A stretch of 64,000 bases of DNA from Flavobacteriales bacterium UBA7666. Its GTDB lineage: Bacteria > Bacteroidota > Bacteroidia > Flavobacteriales_D > Crocinitomicaceae. This document shows positions 31,468 to 40,113 of the stretch, piece after piece. The notes below the pieces were generated by a model. That model was given only the letters and a program-made list of their open reading frames with translations, was not told the origin of the DNA and did not search any database. The stretch covers positions 62,860 through 126,859 of the forward strand of contig DLHO01000022.1 in the NCBI GenBank assembly GCA_002483265.1, read 5' to 3'. Every line of letters starts with the position of its first letter. Position 1 is the first letter of the stretch. The position numbers and the translations under genes are program-made.

Positions 31468-32292
31468 TCACCAAATTAAATCAGCTTCAGGGTATTGTTG
31501 CTGGTTTTGAAGAATTTTTTCGACAGCCTGTTTTTTATGTTTCAGGATATTTACTAAACTCAGGGAGATAAGTGAATTAACTTTCTCGTCTTTTGATTTT
31601 AGCAGAACATAATTTTGCATTCGCGGATTTTCCGAGTAAATAACTCCCCAATCATTTAAGGTAACTTTAAAAGCGTCTTTATTTCCTAGAGCAAATCGAG
31701 AAGGACCAAAAAAGTTAAGCAGATTGGTTTTGTTAAATTCGTCTTTAAAATGAACTGACAGAAAAAGAGAATCTGAAAAATCTTCCTTATTGTTAGTGTA
31801 AAGAGGGAATGTTTCACTCAATTTTCTGCCCTTAGCGTCAATTAAATAAACTTCTCTTCTGTCAAGTTTTGGGTCAATGCCAGTAGAAATATTTTCTTTT
31901 TTCACCTCACATTTCATATCACAAGTCTTTTGTGAAAACACCAACAAAGCAATCCCAACCAAAGCAGGCAAAGCCTGAACGAAGAAGATTTTCTTATCAG
32001 CTGTCAATGCACCATAAATTCCAGCAACAGAAACGCAAATCAAAAAGAACAGACTTACATTAAAACGCCATTCCGGATTGCAAATAAAGAATGTCCAGAT
32101 CAATCCTGCTGCCAGAAATCCATTGTACAATCCTTGATTGGCTGCCAGCGCTTTCGTTTTGGGGAACAGATCCTTTTCAAAATTCTTGAAAGTCTTCGGC
32201 CCTTTGGTTGTCCACGCAAACATTTCCAGCCACATCACATACACGTGAAAAAGAGCCACAATTCCGATAATAATTTTGATAGCGATTTCCAT
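31468..32292 (-). CDS. DUF1304 membrane protein with a different C-terminal domain (copy B)
   Basis: 274 residues. The DUF1304 four-helix N-terminus is almost the same as in copy A (about 11 substitutions in 130 residues). The linker is CDMKCEVKKENIS. The C-terminal 140 residues (REVYLIDAKGRKLSETFPLY, FFGPSRFALGNKDAFKVTL, DWGVIYSENPRMQNYVLLK) differ completely from copy A. The pair looks like a recent tandem duplication followed by replacement of the 3' part, or a conserved anchor with exchangeable domains. The gene starts 3 nt after the methyltransferase stop. Confidence 0.8.
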   Translation of the reverse strand: MEIAIKIIIGIVALFHVYVMWLEMFAWTTKGPKTFKNFEKDLFPKTKALAANQGLYNGFLAAGLIWTFFICNPEWRFNVSLFFLICVSVAGIYGALTADKKIFFVQALPALVGIALLVFSQKTCDMKCEVKKENISTGIDPKLDRREVYLIDAKGRKLSETFPLYTNNKEDFSDSLFLSVHFKDEFNKTNLLNFFGPSRFALGNKDAFKVTLNDWGVIYSENPRMQNYVLLKSKDEKVNSLISLSLVNILKHKKQAVEKILQNQQQYPEADLIW

Positions 32293-32295
32293 AGT

Positions 32296-33090
32296 TTAGT
32301 TTGATTTAATCCCTATGATCGAATACATCATCGGAATGAAGTTTCCAAGATGTTTGATACGGTATTTTCCAGGTTCGAATTCTTCCGTATGAGCAAAACA
32401 ATTGTAGTTTGAAAAATCATATTCCTGCAAATCCTGCAATTGAATGCCATGCTTGAGTAAACTCGTAATGACTTCACTCATTCCGTGATTCCAACTCACA
32501 GAAGTCGTTTTGATCGGAGCTTCTTTGTCAGCATAAGTTCCACTTGCAGTTTCTACAATGGGTTCGGATTTGAAATAGCGGTAACCGATCTTTTGAAAAT
32601 CATCATCAAACATCCAAACAACCGGATGGAATTCAACAAAAACAAATTTGCCGTTTGGTTTCAAAAAATGATTGATGATGGAAGCCCATTTATCCAAATC
32701 CGGCAGCCAGCCTATCGTTCCATACGAAGTGAAAACAAGATCAAATTGTCCTTCCAAATGTTGCGGAAGATCATACAAATCACAGCAAACAAAGGTTGCG
32801 TCTACACCCGTTGCTTCTGCAATTTCGCGTGCTTTGTCGATTGCTTTGTCGGAAAGATCTGCTCCAACGACGCTGGCACCCATTCTTGCAAGGGAGATAG
32901 TGTCTTGTCCGAAGTGACATTGCAAATGTAAAATGCGTTTTCCTGCTACATTCCCAAGTAAAGCAAGTTCCGTTTCCTGAAGTGAGTTTTTCCCGGCTAA
33001 AAATCCGGTTTGATCATAAAAATCGGATTCTACGTGTGGATCAACCCGCTGATTCCATTGTTCTTTATTTATCTCTTTGTAATTCTCCAT
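32296..33090 (-). CDS. SAM-dependent class I methyltransferase
   Basis: 264 residues. Rossmann-type SAM site: motif I RILHLQCHFGQDTISLARMG (about 52-71), acidic GADLSDKAI, CCDLYDLP (motif II), FDLVFTSYGTIGWL (motif III) and LKPNGKFVFVEFHP. This set is typical of small-molecule methyltransferases of the UbiE/Methyltransf_11 group; the substrate cannot be told. It is the first gene of a compact minus-strand unit with the two DUF1304-fusion genes (3-nt gap). The 296-bp AT-rich spacer upstream of it is shared with the divergent protease gene and shows no other gene. Confidence 0.88.
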   Translation of the reverse strand: MENYKEINKEQWNQRVDPHVESDFYDQTGFLAGKNSLQETELALLGNVAGKRILHLQCHFGQDTISLARMGASVVGADLSDKAIDKAREIAEATGVDATFVCCDLYDLPQHLEGQFDLVFTSYGTIGWLPDLDKWASIINHFLKPNGKFVFVEFHPVVWMFDDDFQKIGYRYFKSEPIVETASGTYADKEAPIKTTSVSWNHGMSEVITSLLKHGIQLQDLQEYDFSNYNCFAHTEEFEPGKYRIKHLGNFIPMMYSIIGIKSN

Positions 33091-33386
33091 ATTTATTGAG
33101 TTGAATTAAAGGTCGTAATTTTAGTTGAACATTCTTTAAGTTGCAAAATTTCTTTTTTTTGAGGTGATTTTTCCCAAAATGAGTCTCAAAATTTGCCAGT
33201 GATTTGTTTTTCAAGCTTGTCATTAAGTAATGATTCATAACTATTTGTTTTTCAGCGATCTAATTAACGGGCTTTCAAGGTGTTAATTTATTTTTCATTT
33301 GTTAAAATTTCAATTTTTAACAATGTAAATTGTTTTAATTCAAACAATAGTTGTAATATTCCCCAGCTAACATTAAAACGCTGTTT

Positions 33387-35756
33387 ATGAAGAAAATGAA
33401 CTATTTGGTAATGGCCGTGCTATGCATTGGCGGCTCATTGAGCGCTTACACTCAAGAATTTAAAAAGATTTCCGTTCCAAAGGGAATCTATTCAGAAGCA
33501 AAATCTTTTGACCGGTTGAATCAGAAACGTGTTAACGATGCCTTTAAGGGAATAAAGGATGTTTACTCTTTTGATTTTACTACGGCTCGAACAAAATCTG
33601 TTTCTCAAGAGATTGAATCTACCGCAAATTTGGCACTCAAAAAGTCCGGGTTTGTGACTTACTCAAACACGACTTCTATTTCCAATCTACTTGCAATCCG
33701 ACCGGAAGTACTTTCTGTTCAATTGCCCTATGAAGATCGGGTTTTAACTCTAGACCTAGTTCAAGTGAATATTTTCACTGATGAGTTTAAGTTAGAAACG
33801 AGCACTCCCGGCTTGGAGAAAGGAGTGAATTTCGGATTGTATTACCAAGGAACCGTTCGTGATGAAGATGCGGTTGTGGGAGTCAGTTTCTTCCAAGATG
33901 AGTTCTTTGTTTTGATCAACAGAAACGCTGTGGAAGATGCTACAATCGAAGCGGGTTTCATACGACTTCCGGAGAACAAAACCGGTGTACATGTGGTTTA
34001 TTCGGACGATGATTTGAAGAATAAACCTGTTTATTCCTGTGGTTCCGAAGAATTGCAGCAATACCAGGAAGCCGTTGAGCGACTTTCTTCTCAAAAAGAT
34101 GATCTGGAGCAAATGGAAAAGGCAACGTACAAATGTGTGACCTATTTCTGGGAAACGCGCTACAATTTATATACGGCAAAGGGAAGTACACAAGCTGTTA
34201 CAAATCACATCACCAACATCTTCAACAATTTCAAATTGCTTTATGAAAATGAGCAAATCGGATCGAAGTTGAATCAATTGTATGTGTGGACAACGGCAGA
34301 TACTTATAATGATGATCTGAATACATTCTCTGCTAATCGTTCGAATTTCGGGGCAAATATTGCTACTCTGTTTTCGAATACCGGTGGGGGTGGTGTTGCA
34401 TGGTTGGATCAACTGTGTGGAAGCAATGAATACTACAAACACGGATTCTGTGGAGCTGTTGGTGGAACGGTAAATGCGATTCCAACCTATAGCTGGGCGG
34501 TAAACGTAACAGCGCATGAAATCGGGCACAATTTGGGATCACCACATACACACGCATGCAGCTGGACAGGTGGTGCAATTGATGGTTGTGGTCCGCAGGC
34601 CGGCTATTCTGAAGGTTGTAACGGGCCAATTCCTTCGAATGGAGGGACGATCATGAGTTACTGCCATTTAACAAGTACCGGAATGAATTTTACGCTTGGT
34701 TTTGGTCCTCAACCTGGGAACCTGATAAGAAGTCGGGTAAATAGTTGCATCACCTTAACTTGTAATACCGATGGTGGCGGGCAAACATGCACGAATGCGT
34801 ATGAACCCAATGAAACACAAGCAGCTGCTGCTGTGTTGACGAGTGGAACGGCTGTTTCTGCTGCAATTGCAACCTCCGGGGATGCAGACTTTTTTAAGAT
34901 CACCACTTCAACAACGACAAATAATGTGTTCAACTTAGTTGGACCTTCAGGTGTAGATTTCGATATGGTTATTTACAACAGTGCCGGAACCCAGATTGGT
35001 TCAGGAGCTGGAGGTACAGCAACGGAATCTGTTACATTGAACGGACAAGCTGCCGGAACGTATGCTGTGAAGATTTTTGGGTATAACAATGCTCTGAGTC
35101 CAACTTGTTATACGCTTACTGTTACTGCAACAGCTGTAACGAATTGTTCCACTGCTTACGAACCGAATAATTCAATAGCGGCGGCTGCAACAATTCCATT
35201 AGGAACAACTATTTCGTCTGCAATTTCTTCAAGTACAGATCAGGACTATTTCAAAGTCACAACTACTTCTGTTGGAACCCATCAATTTGCATTGGCAGGA
35301 CCAAGTGGGGTTGACTATGACCTGAATGTGTACAATAGCGGTGGAACGTTGATTGGATCAGGAACTGGTTCAACTGCAACAGAGAATGTGTCGATCACAA
35401 ATCTGGCTGTTGGAACTTATACGGTTCGGGTTTTTGGATATAACGGTGCGAATAGCCCAACTTGTTATACATTGAATGTGGCAAAAACTTCGGCTGTTTT
35501 CTTTGGCGAAGAAACAAATCCTTCAACGTATTCGGTTTATCCGAATCCAACAAAAGACAAATTAGCCATCAGTTCATCAAATCCGGATGAAATTATGAAA
35601 GTGGAAGTAATGGATTTGAATGGGAAAGTGCTTTTGACCAATGAATTACGAAGCAATGCGACAATCGATGTTTCGGACATCAGTTCAGGGATTTATTTCG
35701 TGAAAATTGGTTCAGTGAACAATGAAATACCACCAATCAAATTTGTGAAGGAATAA
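33387..35756 (+). CDS. Secreted M12B (reprolysin-like) metalloprotease with two PPC domains and T9SS domain
   Basis: 789 residues: signal peptide (VMAVLCIGGSLSAYTQE), a propeptide-like region to about 245, then a metzincin catalytic domain with HEIGHNLGSPH (377-387; zinc His377, His381, His387 and Glu378) and Met-turn IMSY (422-425), plus paired Cys. Two bacterial pre-peptidase C-terminal (PPC) beta domains follow (about 470-580 and 590-695; both begin YEPN and contain DxDFFKI/DQDYFKV-type motifs), then a T9SS type A domain (STYSVYPNPTKDK ... GIYFVKIGSV). It is a secreted protein-degrading enzyme released or anchored at the surface. A strong terminator follows. Confidence 0.92.
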   Translation: MKKMNYLVMAVLCIGGSLSAYTQEFKKISVPKGIYSEAKSFDRLNQKRVNDAFKGIKDVYSFDFTTARTKSVSQEIESTANLALKKSGFVTYSNTTSISNLLAIRPEVLSVQLPYEDRVLTLDLVQVNIFTDEFKLETSTPGLEKGVNFGLYYQGTVRDEDAVVGVSFFQDEFFVLINRNAVEDATIEAGFIRLPENKTGVHVVYSDDDLKNKPVYSCGSEELQQYQEAVERLSSQKDDLEQMEKATYKCVTYFWETRYNLYTAKGSTQAVTNHITNIFNNFKLLYENEQIGSKLNQLYVWTTADTYNDDLNTFSANRSNFGANIATLFSNTGGGGVAWLDQLCGSNEYYKHGFCGAVGGTVNAIPTYSWAVNVTAHEIGHNLGSPHTHACSWTGGAIDGCGPQAGYSEGCNGPIPSNGGTIMSYCHLTSTGMNFTLGFGPQPGNLIRSRVNSCITLTCNTDGGGQTCTNAYEPNETQAAAAVLTSGTAVSAAIATSGDADFFKITTSTTTNNVFNLVGPSGVDFDMVIYNSAGTQIGSGAGGTATESVTLNGQAAGTYAVKIFGYNNALSPTCYTLTVTATAVTNCSTAYEPNNSIAAAATIPLGTTISSAISSSTDQDYFKVTTTSVGTHQFALAGPSGVDYDLNVYNSGGTLIGSGTGSTATENVSITNLAVGTYTVRVFGYNGANSPTCYTLNVAKTSAVFFGEETNPSTYSVYPNPTKDKLAISSSNPDEIMKVEVMDLNGKVLLTNELRSNATIDVSDISSGIYFVKIGSVNNEIPPIKFVKE

Positions 35757-35778
35757 CAACTAACTGCTAATCCTGATG

Positions 35779-35810
35779 AAGGGGACGCGATTCATTGCGT
35801 CCCCTTTTTT
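35779..35810 (+). terminator. Terminator after the M12B protease gene
   Basis: AAGGGGACGC and GCGTCCCCTT form a 10-bp perfect stem with an 8-nt loop, followed by TTTT. Confidence 0.9.
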
Positions 35811-35930
35811 ATGGAGAATATTGTTAAGAAATCTCGCAATGCGTTGTACTCTCTTGATGGTATATATTGATTTTTTTACACTCAAAAGGGGATTGGTTCT
35901 AGCCTGAAATGTTGTGTAGCTTTGCAAAGA

Positions 35931-36051
35931 AAATCCGGAGCAACGATTGACGGAAAATCAATTCAGTGTTTCTTTAAATATTAAACCAATACCCAACTAC
36001 TACTCACGAAAAAGACTGTTGTCGGCCAAGGCGGATAGCAGTCTTTTTTTT
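35931..36051 (+). ncRNA. Candidate small RNA gene in the 428-bp gap after the protease
   Basis: A -7 box TAGCTTTG (35917-35924) with TTGG (35893-35896) 20 bp upstream fits the Bacteroidota promoter; transcription would begin near 35931. No open frame follows. About 80 nt later a 15-bp stem (AAAAAGACTG at 36009-36018 with CAGTCTTTTT, extended inside by TTGTC/GGATA with wobble pairs) ends in eight T, an excellent terminator at about 36051. The predicted transcript is about 120 nt. Family unknown; I cannot match it to a named RNA. Confidence 0.5.
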
Positions 36052-36167
36052 GTTTAAGAGATTTTGACTCTATTCATTTGTGTAAAATGTACGTATAGGT
36101 GACTGAATGCTTACGCTAAAGCTCTTCACCTTCGAGTAACCACTTCGGTGGAGCAAGGTCAGCACAA

Positions 36168-36188
36168 GCGCAGCGAAGTCGAAGTCAC
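36168..36188 (+). repeat. REP-like element overlapping a stop codon
   Basis: GCGCAGCGAAGTCGAAGTCAC resembles the REP at 44514-44530 (CTGAGCGGAGTCGAAGT). The TCA within it is the stop codon (TGA) of the minus-strand gene at 36185. A possible inverted partner, CTTCACCTTCGAG, starts at 36123. Confidence 0.55.
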
Positions 36189-36523
36189 AATAAATTAAAG
36201 TATCCATTCTGGTCAATCGCACCTCCATTTAAAAAAGTGCCTTTGAGATGGAAGTAATAGGTTCCGGATTCCATCATTTTTCCAGGTAGGAAGTAATCCA
36301 GTTCGTAAGAAACATGCAATATATTTCCCCAACGATTATAAAAAGTAATTTCCAGTTTCTCAATAGGACACGGACTATCAAATTGTACGTGAACCCGCTG
36401 GTCTCCGCAGCCTTGTTTTTCGAGTTTTGTTGGGGCTTTAACAGTACAAGAGTCAGTGGATTGCTGCCCAAATAAAACTCCTTGAAACGTTAAAAATAAA
36501 AGTAGGATTGTGATTTGTTTCAT
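36185..36523 (-). CDS. Small secreted protein with gliding-type C-terminal module
   Basis: The start is set at ATG 36523 (MKQITILLLFLTFQGVLFGQ), which gives a signal peptide; the frame is open to 36700 but that part overlaps the promoter and start of the divergent gene. 112 residues: the mature part APTKLEKQGCGDQRVHVQF ... LEITFYNRWGNILHVSYELD ... GTYYFHLKGTFLNG matches the C-terminal module found in gliding-motility-associated (CHU_C/T9SS type B-like) proteins, where FYNRWGN is the hallmark. Here it stands almost alone, so the gene may be a remnant or a small surface protein. It ends inside a REP-like element. Confidence 0.65.
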   Translation of the reverse strand: MKQITILLLFLTFQGVLFGQQSTDSCTVKAPTKLEKQGCGDQRVHVQFDSPCPIEKLEITFYNRWGNILHVSYELDYFLPGKMMESGTYYFHLKGTFLNGGAIDQNGYFNLL

Positions 36524-36616
36524 AGCTGTTCTTACAATTGTAAAAACGATTGGTTCATTCTGGGGTTGCTTCCATTCAAATCTGAGTAAATTAACGTTTA
36601 CTTCCTGAAAGAATAC

Positions 36617-36624
36617 TAAATTTG
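36617..36624 (+). promoter_or_regulatory. -7 box TAAATTTG upstream of the outer-membrane protein gene
   Basis: TAAATTTG matches TAnnTTTG; GTTTA at 36594-36598 stands 19 bp upstream as a weak -33 element. Start codon ATG follows at 36644. Confidence 0.45.
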
Positions 36625-36643
36625 CACCCAAAATTTGTTCATT

Positions 36644-37483
36644 ATGAAATGGTTTCTTCTCCTGTTGATCTTTTCCACATCCACTCAATTTTACGCACAA
36701 GACAAGATCGAAATCTGGAAACCCAATAAGAAAGGTTCTTTTTACATCTATTGGGGATGGAATCGCGGAGCATACACGAAATCAGATATTACATTTTCTG
36801 GAAAATCGTATAATTTCAAATTGGACAATGTAATTGCAAATGACCGTCAGTCTTTATTCAAAGCAAATTTGTACTTCAATCCAAAAACGATTACAATTCC
36901 TCAGTATAATTTGCGATTGGGGTATTATTTTAAAGATAAGTATGAGATTTCATTTGGTGCCGATCATATGAAATACGTGATGAAACCTTTTCAGACCGTG
37001 AACATGAATGGGAACATTGAAAATTCAGGGACTCCTTATGATGGTGTTTACAACAATCAAGCGATGATGGTAGATACTTCATTTTTAAAGTTTGAACACA
37101 CAGACGGTTTGAATTATCTGAACGTAGAAGTCAGAAGATCGGATGCATTTATTAACGTGAAACATTTCAATTTAAGTGTGAATTATGGAGCGGGGGCAGG
37201 AGTATTAGTGCCACGCACAAATACCACACTTTTGGGAAATCCACGCCACGATGAGTTTCACCTTGCAGGTTACGGACTTGGTTTGGCCGGAGCGGTGAAA
37301 TTGAGTTTCTTCAAGTATTTCTTTATTCAGGGTGAGGCGAAATACGGCTTTATTCACATGCCCGATATTCGTACAACAAGAAACCCGGAAGACAAAGCAA
37401 AACAGCATTTTTTCTTTATGCAATACAACATCGTTTTCGGAGCTCAATTTCAACTGACAAACAGAGTTAAGAAGGTTAAGTAA
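36644..37483 (+). CDS. Outer-membrane beta-barrel protein, function unknown
   Basis: Start at ATG 36644 (MKWFLLLLIFSTSTQFYAQD); the frame opens at a TTG three codons earlier. About 279 residues with a signal peptide and alternating beta-strands rich in aromatic residues (GSFYIYWGWNRGAY, NLRLGYYFKDKYEISFGADH, FFIQGEAKYGFIHMPDIRT), ending MQYNIVFGAQFQL. This is the profile of an OmpA-like or porin-like barrel of about 12 strands. No ligand motif is seen. The gene is divergent from the small CHU_C-like gene. Confidence 0.75.
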   Translation: MKWFLLLLIFSTSTQFYAQDKIEIWKPNKKGSFYIYWGWNRGAYTKSDITFSGKSYNFKLDNVIANDRQSLFKANLYFNPKTITIPQYNLRLGYYFKDKYEISFGADHMKYVMKPFQTVNMNGNIENSGTPYDGVYNNQAMMVDTSFLKFEHTDGLNYLNVEVRRSDAFINVKHFNLSVNYGAGAGVLVPRTNTTLLGNPRHDEFHLAGYGLGLAGAVKLSFFKYFFIQGEAKYGFIHMPDIRTTRNPEDKAKQHFFFMQYNIVFGAQFQLTNRVKKVK

Positions 37484-37620
37484 TTACGAATTACGTCCCG
37501 ATAGCTATCTGGATACGAATTACGAATTATTGATCATTAATTCTTTTTCAGAGGAAACTTTGCATTCTCTTCTCTGCGGTTATAGACGTTTTTAAATAAA
37601 ACTTCTGTGTTCTGCCCCAA

Positions 37621-37669
37621 GGGCAATTCCTTCTTGGAAGGAACCTTCGTCTTCATGTGCTTTGCACAT
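37621..37669 (+). repeat. Dispersed intergenic two-hairpin repeat, copy 2
   Basis: Contains AATTCCTTCTTGGAAGGAA (hairpin 1) and ATGTGCTTTGCACAT (hairpin 2, 6-bp perfect stem), matching the reverse complement of 30501-30550. It lies just after the stop of the minus-strand SdiA-regulated-type gene. Confidence 0.75.
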
Positions 37670-37682
37670 TTTTGCGGGAAAT

Positions 37683-38567
37683 TTATTTTGAATTCTTCGT
37701 TTTGAATAGAAGAATTTTAGGATCTCCGCTTTGCCCCTCATTGGAAATATATAAATCTCCATTTTGCATAATAGCAATTCCTTCTGCTTTATTGAACTTT
37801 TGAGGATCCAATACTTCTAAGTGAATGATTTTACCTTCTGAATTAAATACAAACAGGTAATAATCCGAAGCGCTTAATACATAGAGCAATTTACTTTCCG
37901 GATGAATGTAAATAGCAGAAATCTGAAATTTCAATGCAGGTTCTTCTTCGGTTGGATTCTTTTTACTTGGTTTTGTGGGGATTTCGATCTGGTTTTTAGC
38001 AGCAAAATCCTTGATAGAATTGATGTCGTAAGTATAAAGAGGTTCGGGCTTCAATTTGTTTTGTTTCAGATCGAAAGCATAAATGGTACGCAGGTTTTTG
38101 AATTCAGCACCTTTAGCAATCTTACTCTTGGAGCCAATCAATAAGCGATTGTTTTTCGGATCGAAACACAAACCTTCGTTATCCTTGTTTGGAATTCCTG
38201 TTGCAATAGAATCAAGAGACCATTTAGCAGATTGATAGTTGCGAATCCGGAACAAGGTGGCATCGCTTCTTAGTACAAACATGTCTTTTCCGACTGTTGC
38301 AATCCCCTCATAATCCCCTGAACCAGCAAAATGAATTTTATGTTTGATCTGCTGGTTTTTCAGGTCGTAAATGAAAATAGTTCCTTCTTCATCCTGAACA
38401 CAGGCAAGCGTTTTAGAGTCAATGATGGTGAGACCTGAAACTTCTCTCAATTCATTCGGAAGAATGATAACCTGCTCTTCTTGTTTCAGATTGTAGGGAA
38501 TAGCATTCTGGGAAAAAGAAGTCAATCCGATCAAAATGAAAATAACAAGGAGTAATTTATTGCTCAT
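37683..38567 (-). CDS. SdiA-regulated-domain (YjiK-like) beta-propeller protein
   Basis: 294 residues with signal peptide (LVIFILIGLTSFSQN). The body shows propeller repeats typical of the SdiA-regulated family: LREVSGLTIIDSKTLACVQD, GTIFIYDLKNQQIKHKI, GDYEGIATVGKDMFVL, DNEGLCFDPKNNRLLIGSKS, and a late AEGIAIMQNGDLYISNEGQ. These are calcium-binding-like six-bladed folds of unknown enzymatic role, usually periplasmic. It stands alone on the minus strand between a dispersed repeat and the DUF1801 gene. Confidence 0.85.
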   Translation of the reverse strand: MSNKLLLVIFILIGLTSFSQNAIPYNLKQEEQVIILPNELREVSGLTIIDSKTLACVQDEEGTIFIYDLKNQQIKHKIHFAGSGDYEGIATVGKDMFVLRSDATLFRIRNYQSAKWSLDSIATGIPNKDNEGLCFDPKNNRLLIGSKSKIAKGAEFKNLRTIYAFDLKQNKLKPEPLYTYDINSIKDFAAKNQIEIPTKPSKKNPTEEEPALKFQISAIYIHPESKLLYVLSASDYYLFVFNSEGKIIHLEVLDPQKFNKAEGIAIMQNGDLYISNEGQSGDPKILLFKTKNSK

Positions 38568-38705
38568 ACAGTAAATGTAGTAAAGGAGGCGGAAATTTAT
38601 TTTTGCTTTAAGAGGAATTAACGATTTTCTTTAAAAGACTAAAGACATAAGATGAGAGACTAAAGACTATTTTCGTCTTGAGTCTTCTGTCTATAGTCTT
38701 AAGTC

Positions 38706-39077
38706 TCAGAGTCCGGAAGTCATTTCATGAAACAGCTTTGCATTTCGGATAATTTCAAGAAGTTCTGGTTTTTTGAGTAGGCTTTGGCTCATTTCTACAT
38801 AACGCGTTTTTTTACCCGTTCCTTCCAGTAATCCGTGTTTGTTTGAAAGCTCTGTACCCTTACTGAAAGATAATTTCACTCCTTTTTGAGATGGAAGCAA
38901 AACGCAAATCATTCCTTTGTATCCTGATCCGTAGCTGAAAGCAAGCATTTTTGCTGCAATGTCTAATTCCTGCTGACTATTCGGAAGTTCCTGCTCCAAT
39001 AAAAACTGCGTTTTAAGAAATAGTTCTCTAACCGGATGAGGATATCCTCCTAAAAAGATCGCTAATGCAGAACTCAT
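38706..39077 (-). CDS. DUF1801 (YdhG-like) domain protein
   Basis: 123 residues, cytosolic: FLGGYPHPVRELFLKTQFLL, AKMLAFSYGSGYKGMICVLL, KGVKLSFSKGTELSNKHGLL and EGTGKKTRYVEM, the order of motifs in the YdhG/DUF1801 fold. The function of the family is not established. Its first base is the last base of the glycosyltransferase gene, so it is translationally coupled at the end of a three-gene operon. Confidence 0.8.
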   Translation of the reverse strand: MSSALAIFLGGYPHPVRELFLKTQFLLEQELPNSQQELDIAAKMLAFSYGSGYKGMICVLLPSQKGVKLSFSKGTELSNKHGLLEGTGKKTRYVEMSQSLLKKPELLEIIRNAKLFHEMTSGL

Positions 39078-40105
39078 TACAAATCAAATTTTCGTTGGTT
39101 CAAATCTTTGAATTTACTCACTTTCTGAATATAAAGTGCCCATAGAATACTGCCTCTGTAAAAAGAAATGGGTGCTTTCGTATCTAATTTTTTCCATTTC
39201 CGGCGTTCCTTCATAGAAGATGGAAGATAATTGTAGAACGATATATGTGCTTTGAATACGGCCCAGAAATGGGGGAATTGTCCTCTGAGTAAAAAGATAA
39301 AAGCAGCCAATCCATCAAAACACAATCTTCTGAAGAGAACATAAGTGAGTCCAATACGCTGATTTTTGTGGATCATTAAAAGACTGTTTCTGAAATTCAA
39401 AAAAGTCTTTTTCGGATTCATATAATTGAGTGTTCCTCCTCCAACATGATATACCACACTTTGCGGATTTACCTCGAAGTGCAGTCCCATTCTCTGAATG
39501 CGCCAGCAAAGGTCAATTTCTTCCATGTGAGCAAAGAAACGCTCGTCCAATCCGCCTGCTTCCCAATAGATTTTGGAACGGATCATTAAACAAGCTCCGG
39601 TAGCCCAGAATATTTTAGAAGGATAATCGTATTGACCTTCGTCTACTTCTACATGATCCATAATTCGCCCGCGGCAAAAAGGATAATGGTATTTATCTAA
39701 AAAGCCTCCGGAAGCTCCGGCATGTTCAAAGGTGTTTTTCGTTTTAAAAGAATGAATTTTTGGCTGACAACCTGCAACTTGTTGGTTTTTCATTGTTTCG
39801 ATCAAAGGCAAAAGCCAGTTTTCGCTTACTTCCACATCGCTGTTAAGTAAGACATAATAATCTGCCTGAATTTGTTTTAATGCATCGTTATATCCTTTGG
39901 CAAATCCGCCATTGGAATCATTGATTACAATTTCCAGTTCAGGAAAATGTTCCCTTGTCCATAAAACAGAATCGTCTGTTGAGGCATTGTCTGCAAGAAC
40001 CACCCGAAAAGGTTTCGAATGGAGGATGACTTCTGGTAAAAATTGTTCTAAGAAATGTAAGCCGTTCCAGTTTAGAATGACAACGGCAATATCAGGATTT
40101 TGCAC
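39077..40105 (-). CDS. Family 2 glycosyltransferase
   Basis: 342 residues: a GT-A fold with VVILNWNGLHFLEQFLP, nucleotide-sugar site VVLADNASTDDSV, NDSNGGFAKGYNDAL, the metal-binding region YVLLNSDVEVS (SDxE variant of DxD), GACLMIRSKIYWEAGGLDERF and the acceptor-site MEEIDLCWRIQRMG (ED/EEIDL). These match rhamnosyl-type GT2 enzymes used in cell-surface polysaccharides. A C-terminal tail with basic and hydrophobic helices may bind membrane. It lies between GWxTD and DUF1801 genes (8-nt gap and 1-nt overlap). Confidence 0.9.
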   Translation of the reverse strand: MQNPDIAVVILNWNGLHFLEQFLPEVILHSKPFRVVLADNASTDDSVLWTREHFPELEIVINDSNGGFAKGYNDALKQIQADYYVLLNSDVEVSENWLLPLIETMKNQQVAGCQPKIHSFKTKNTFEHAGASGGFLDKYHYPFCRGRIMDHVEVDEGQYDYPSKIFWATGACLMIRSKIYWEAGGLDERFFAHMEEIDLCWRIQRMGLHFEVNPQSVVYHVGGGTLNYMNPKKTFLNFRNSLLMIHKNQRIGLTYVLFRRLCFDGLAAFIFLLRGQFPHFWAVFKAHISFYNYLPSSMKERRKWKKLDTKAPISFYRGSILWALYIQKVSKFKDLNQRKFDL

Positions 40106-40113
40106 AGATACTC

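Noticed and set aside
36524..36700. N-terminal extension of the small CHU_C-like protein
   Set aside because: It would overlap the divergent gene and its promoter, and the ATG at 36523 yields a proper signal peptide.
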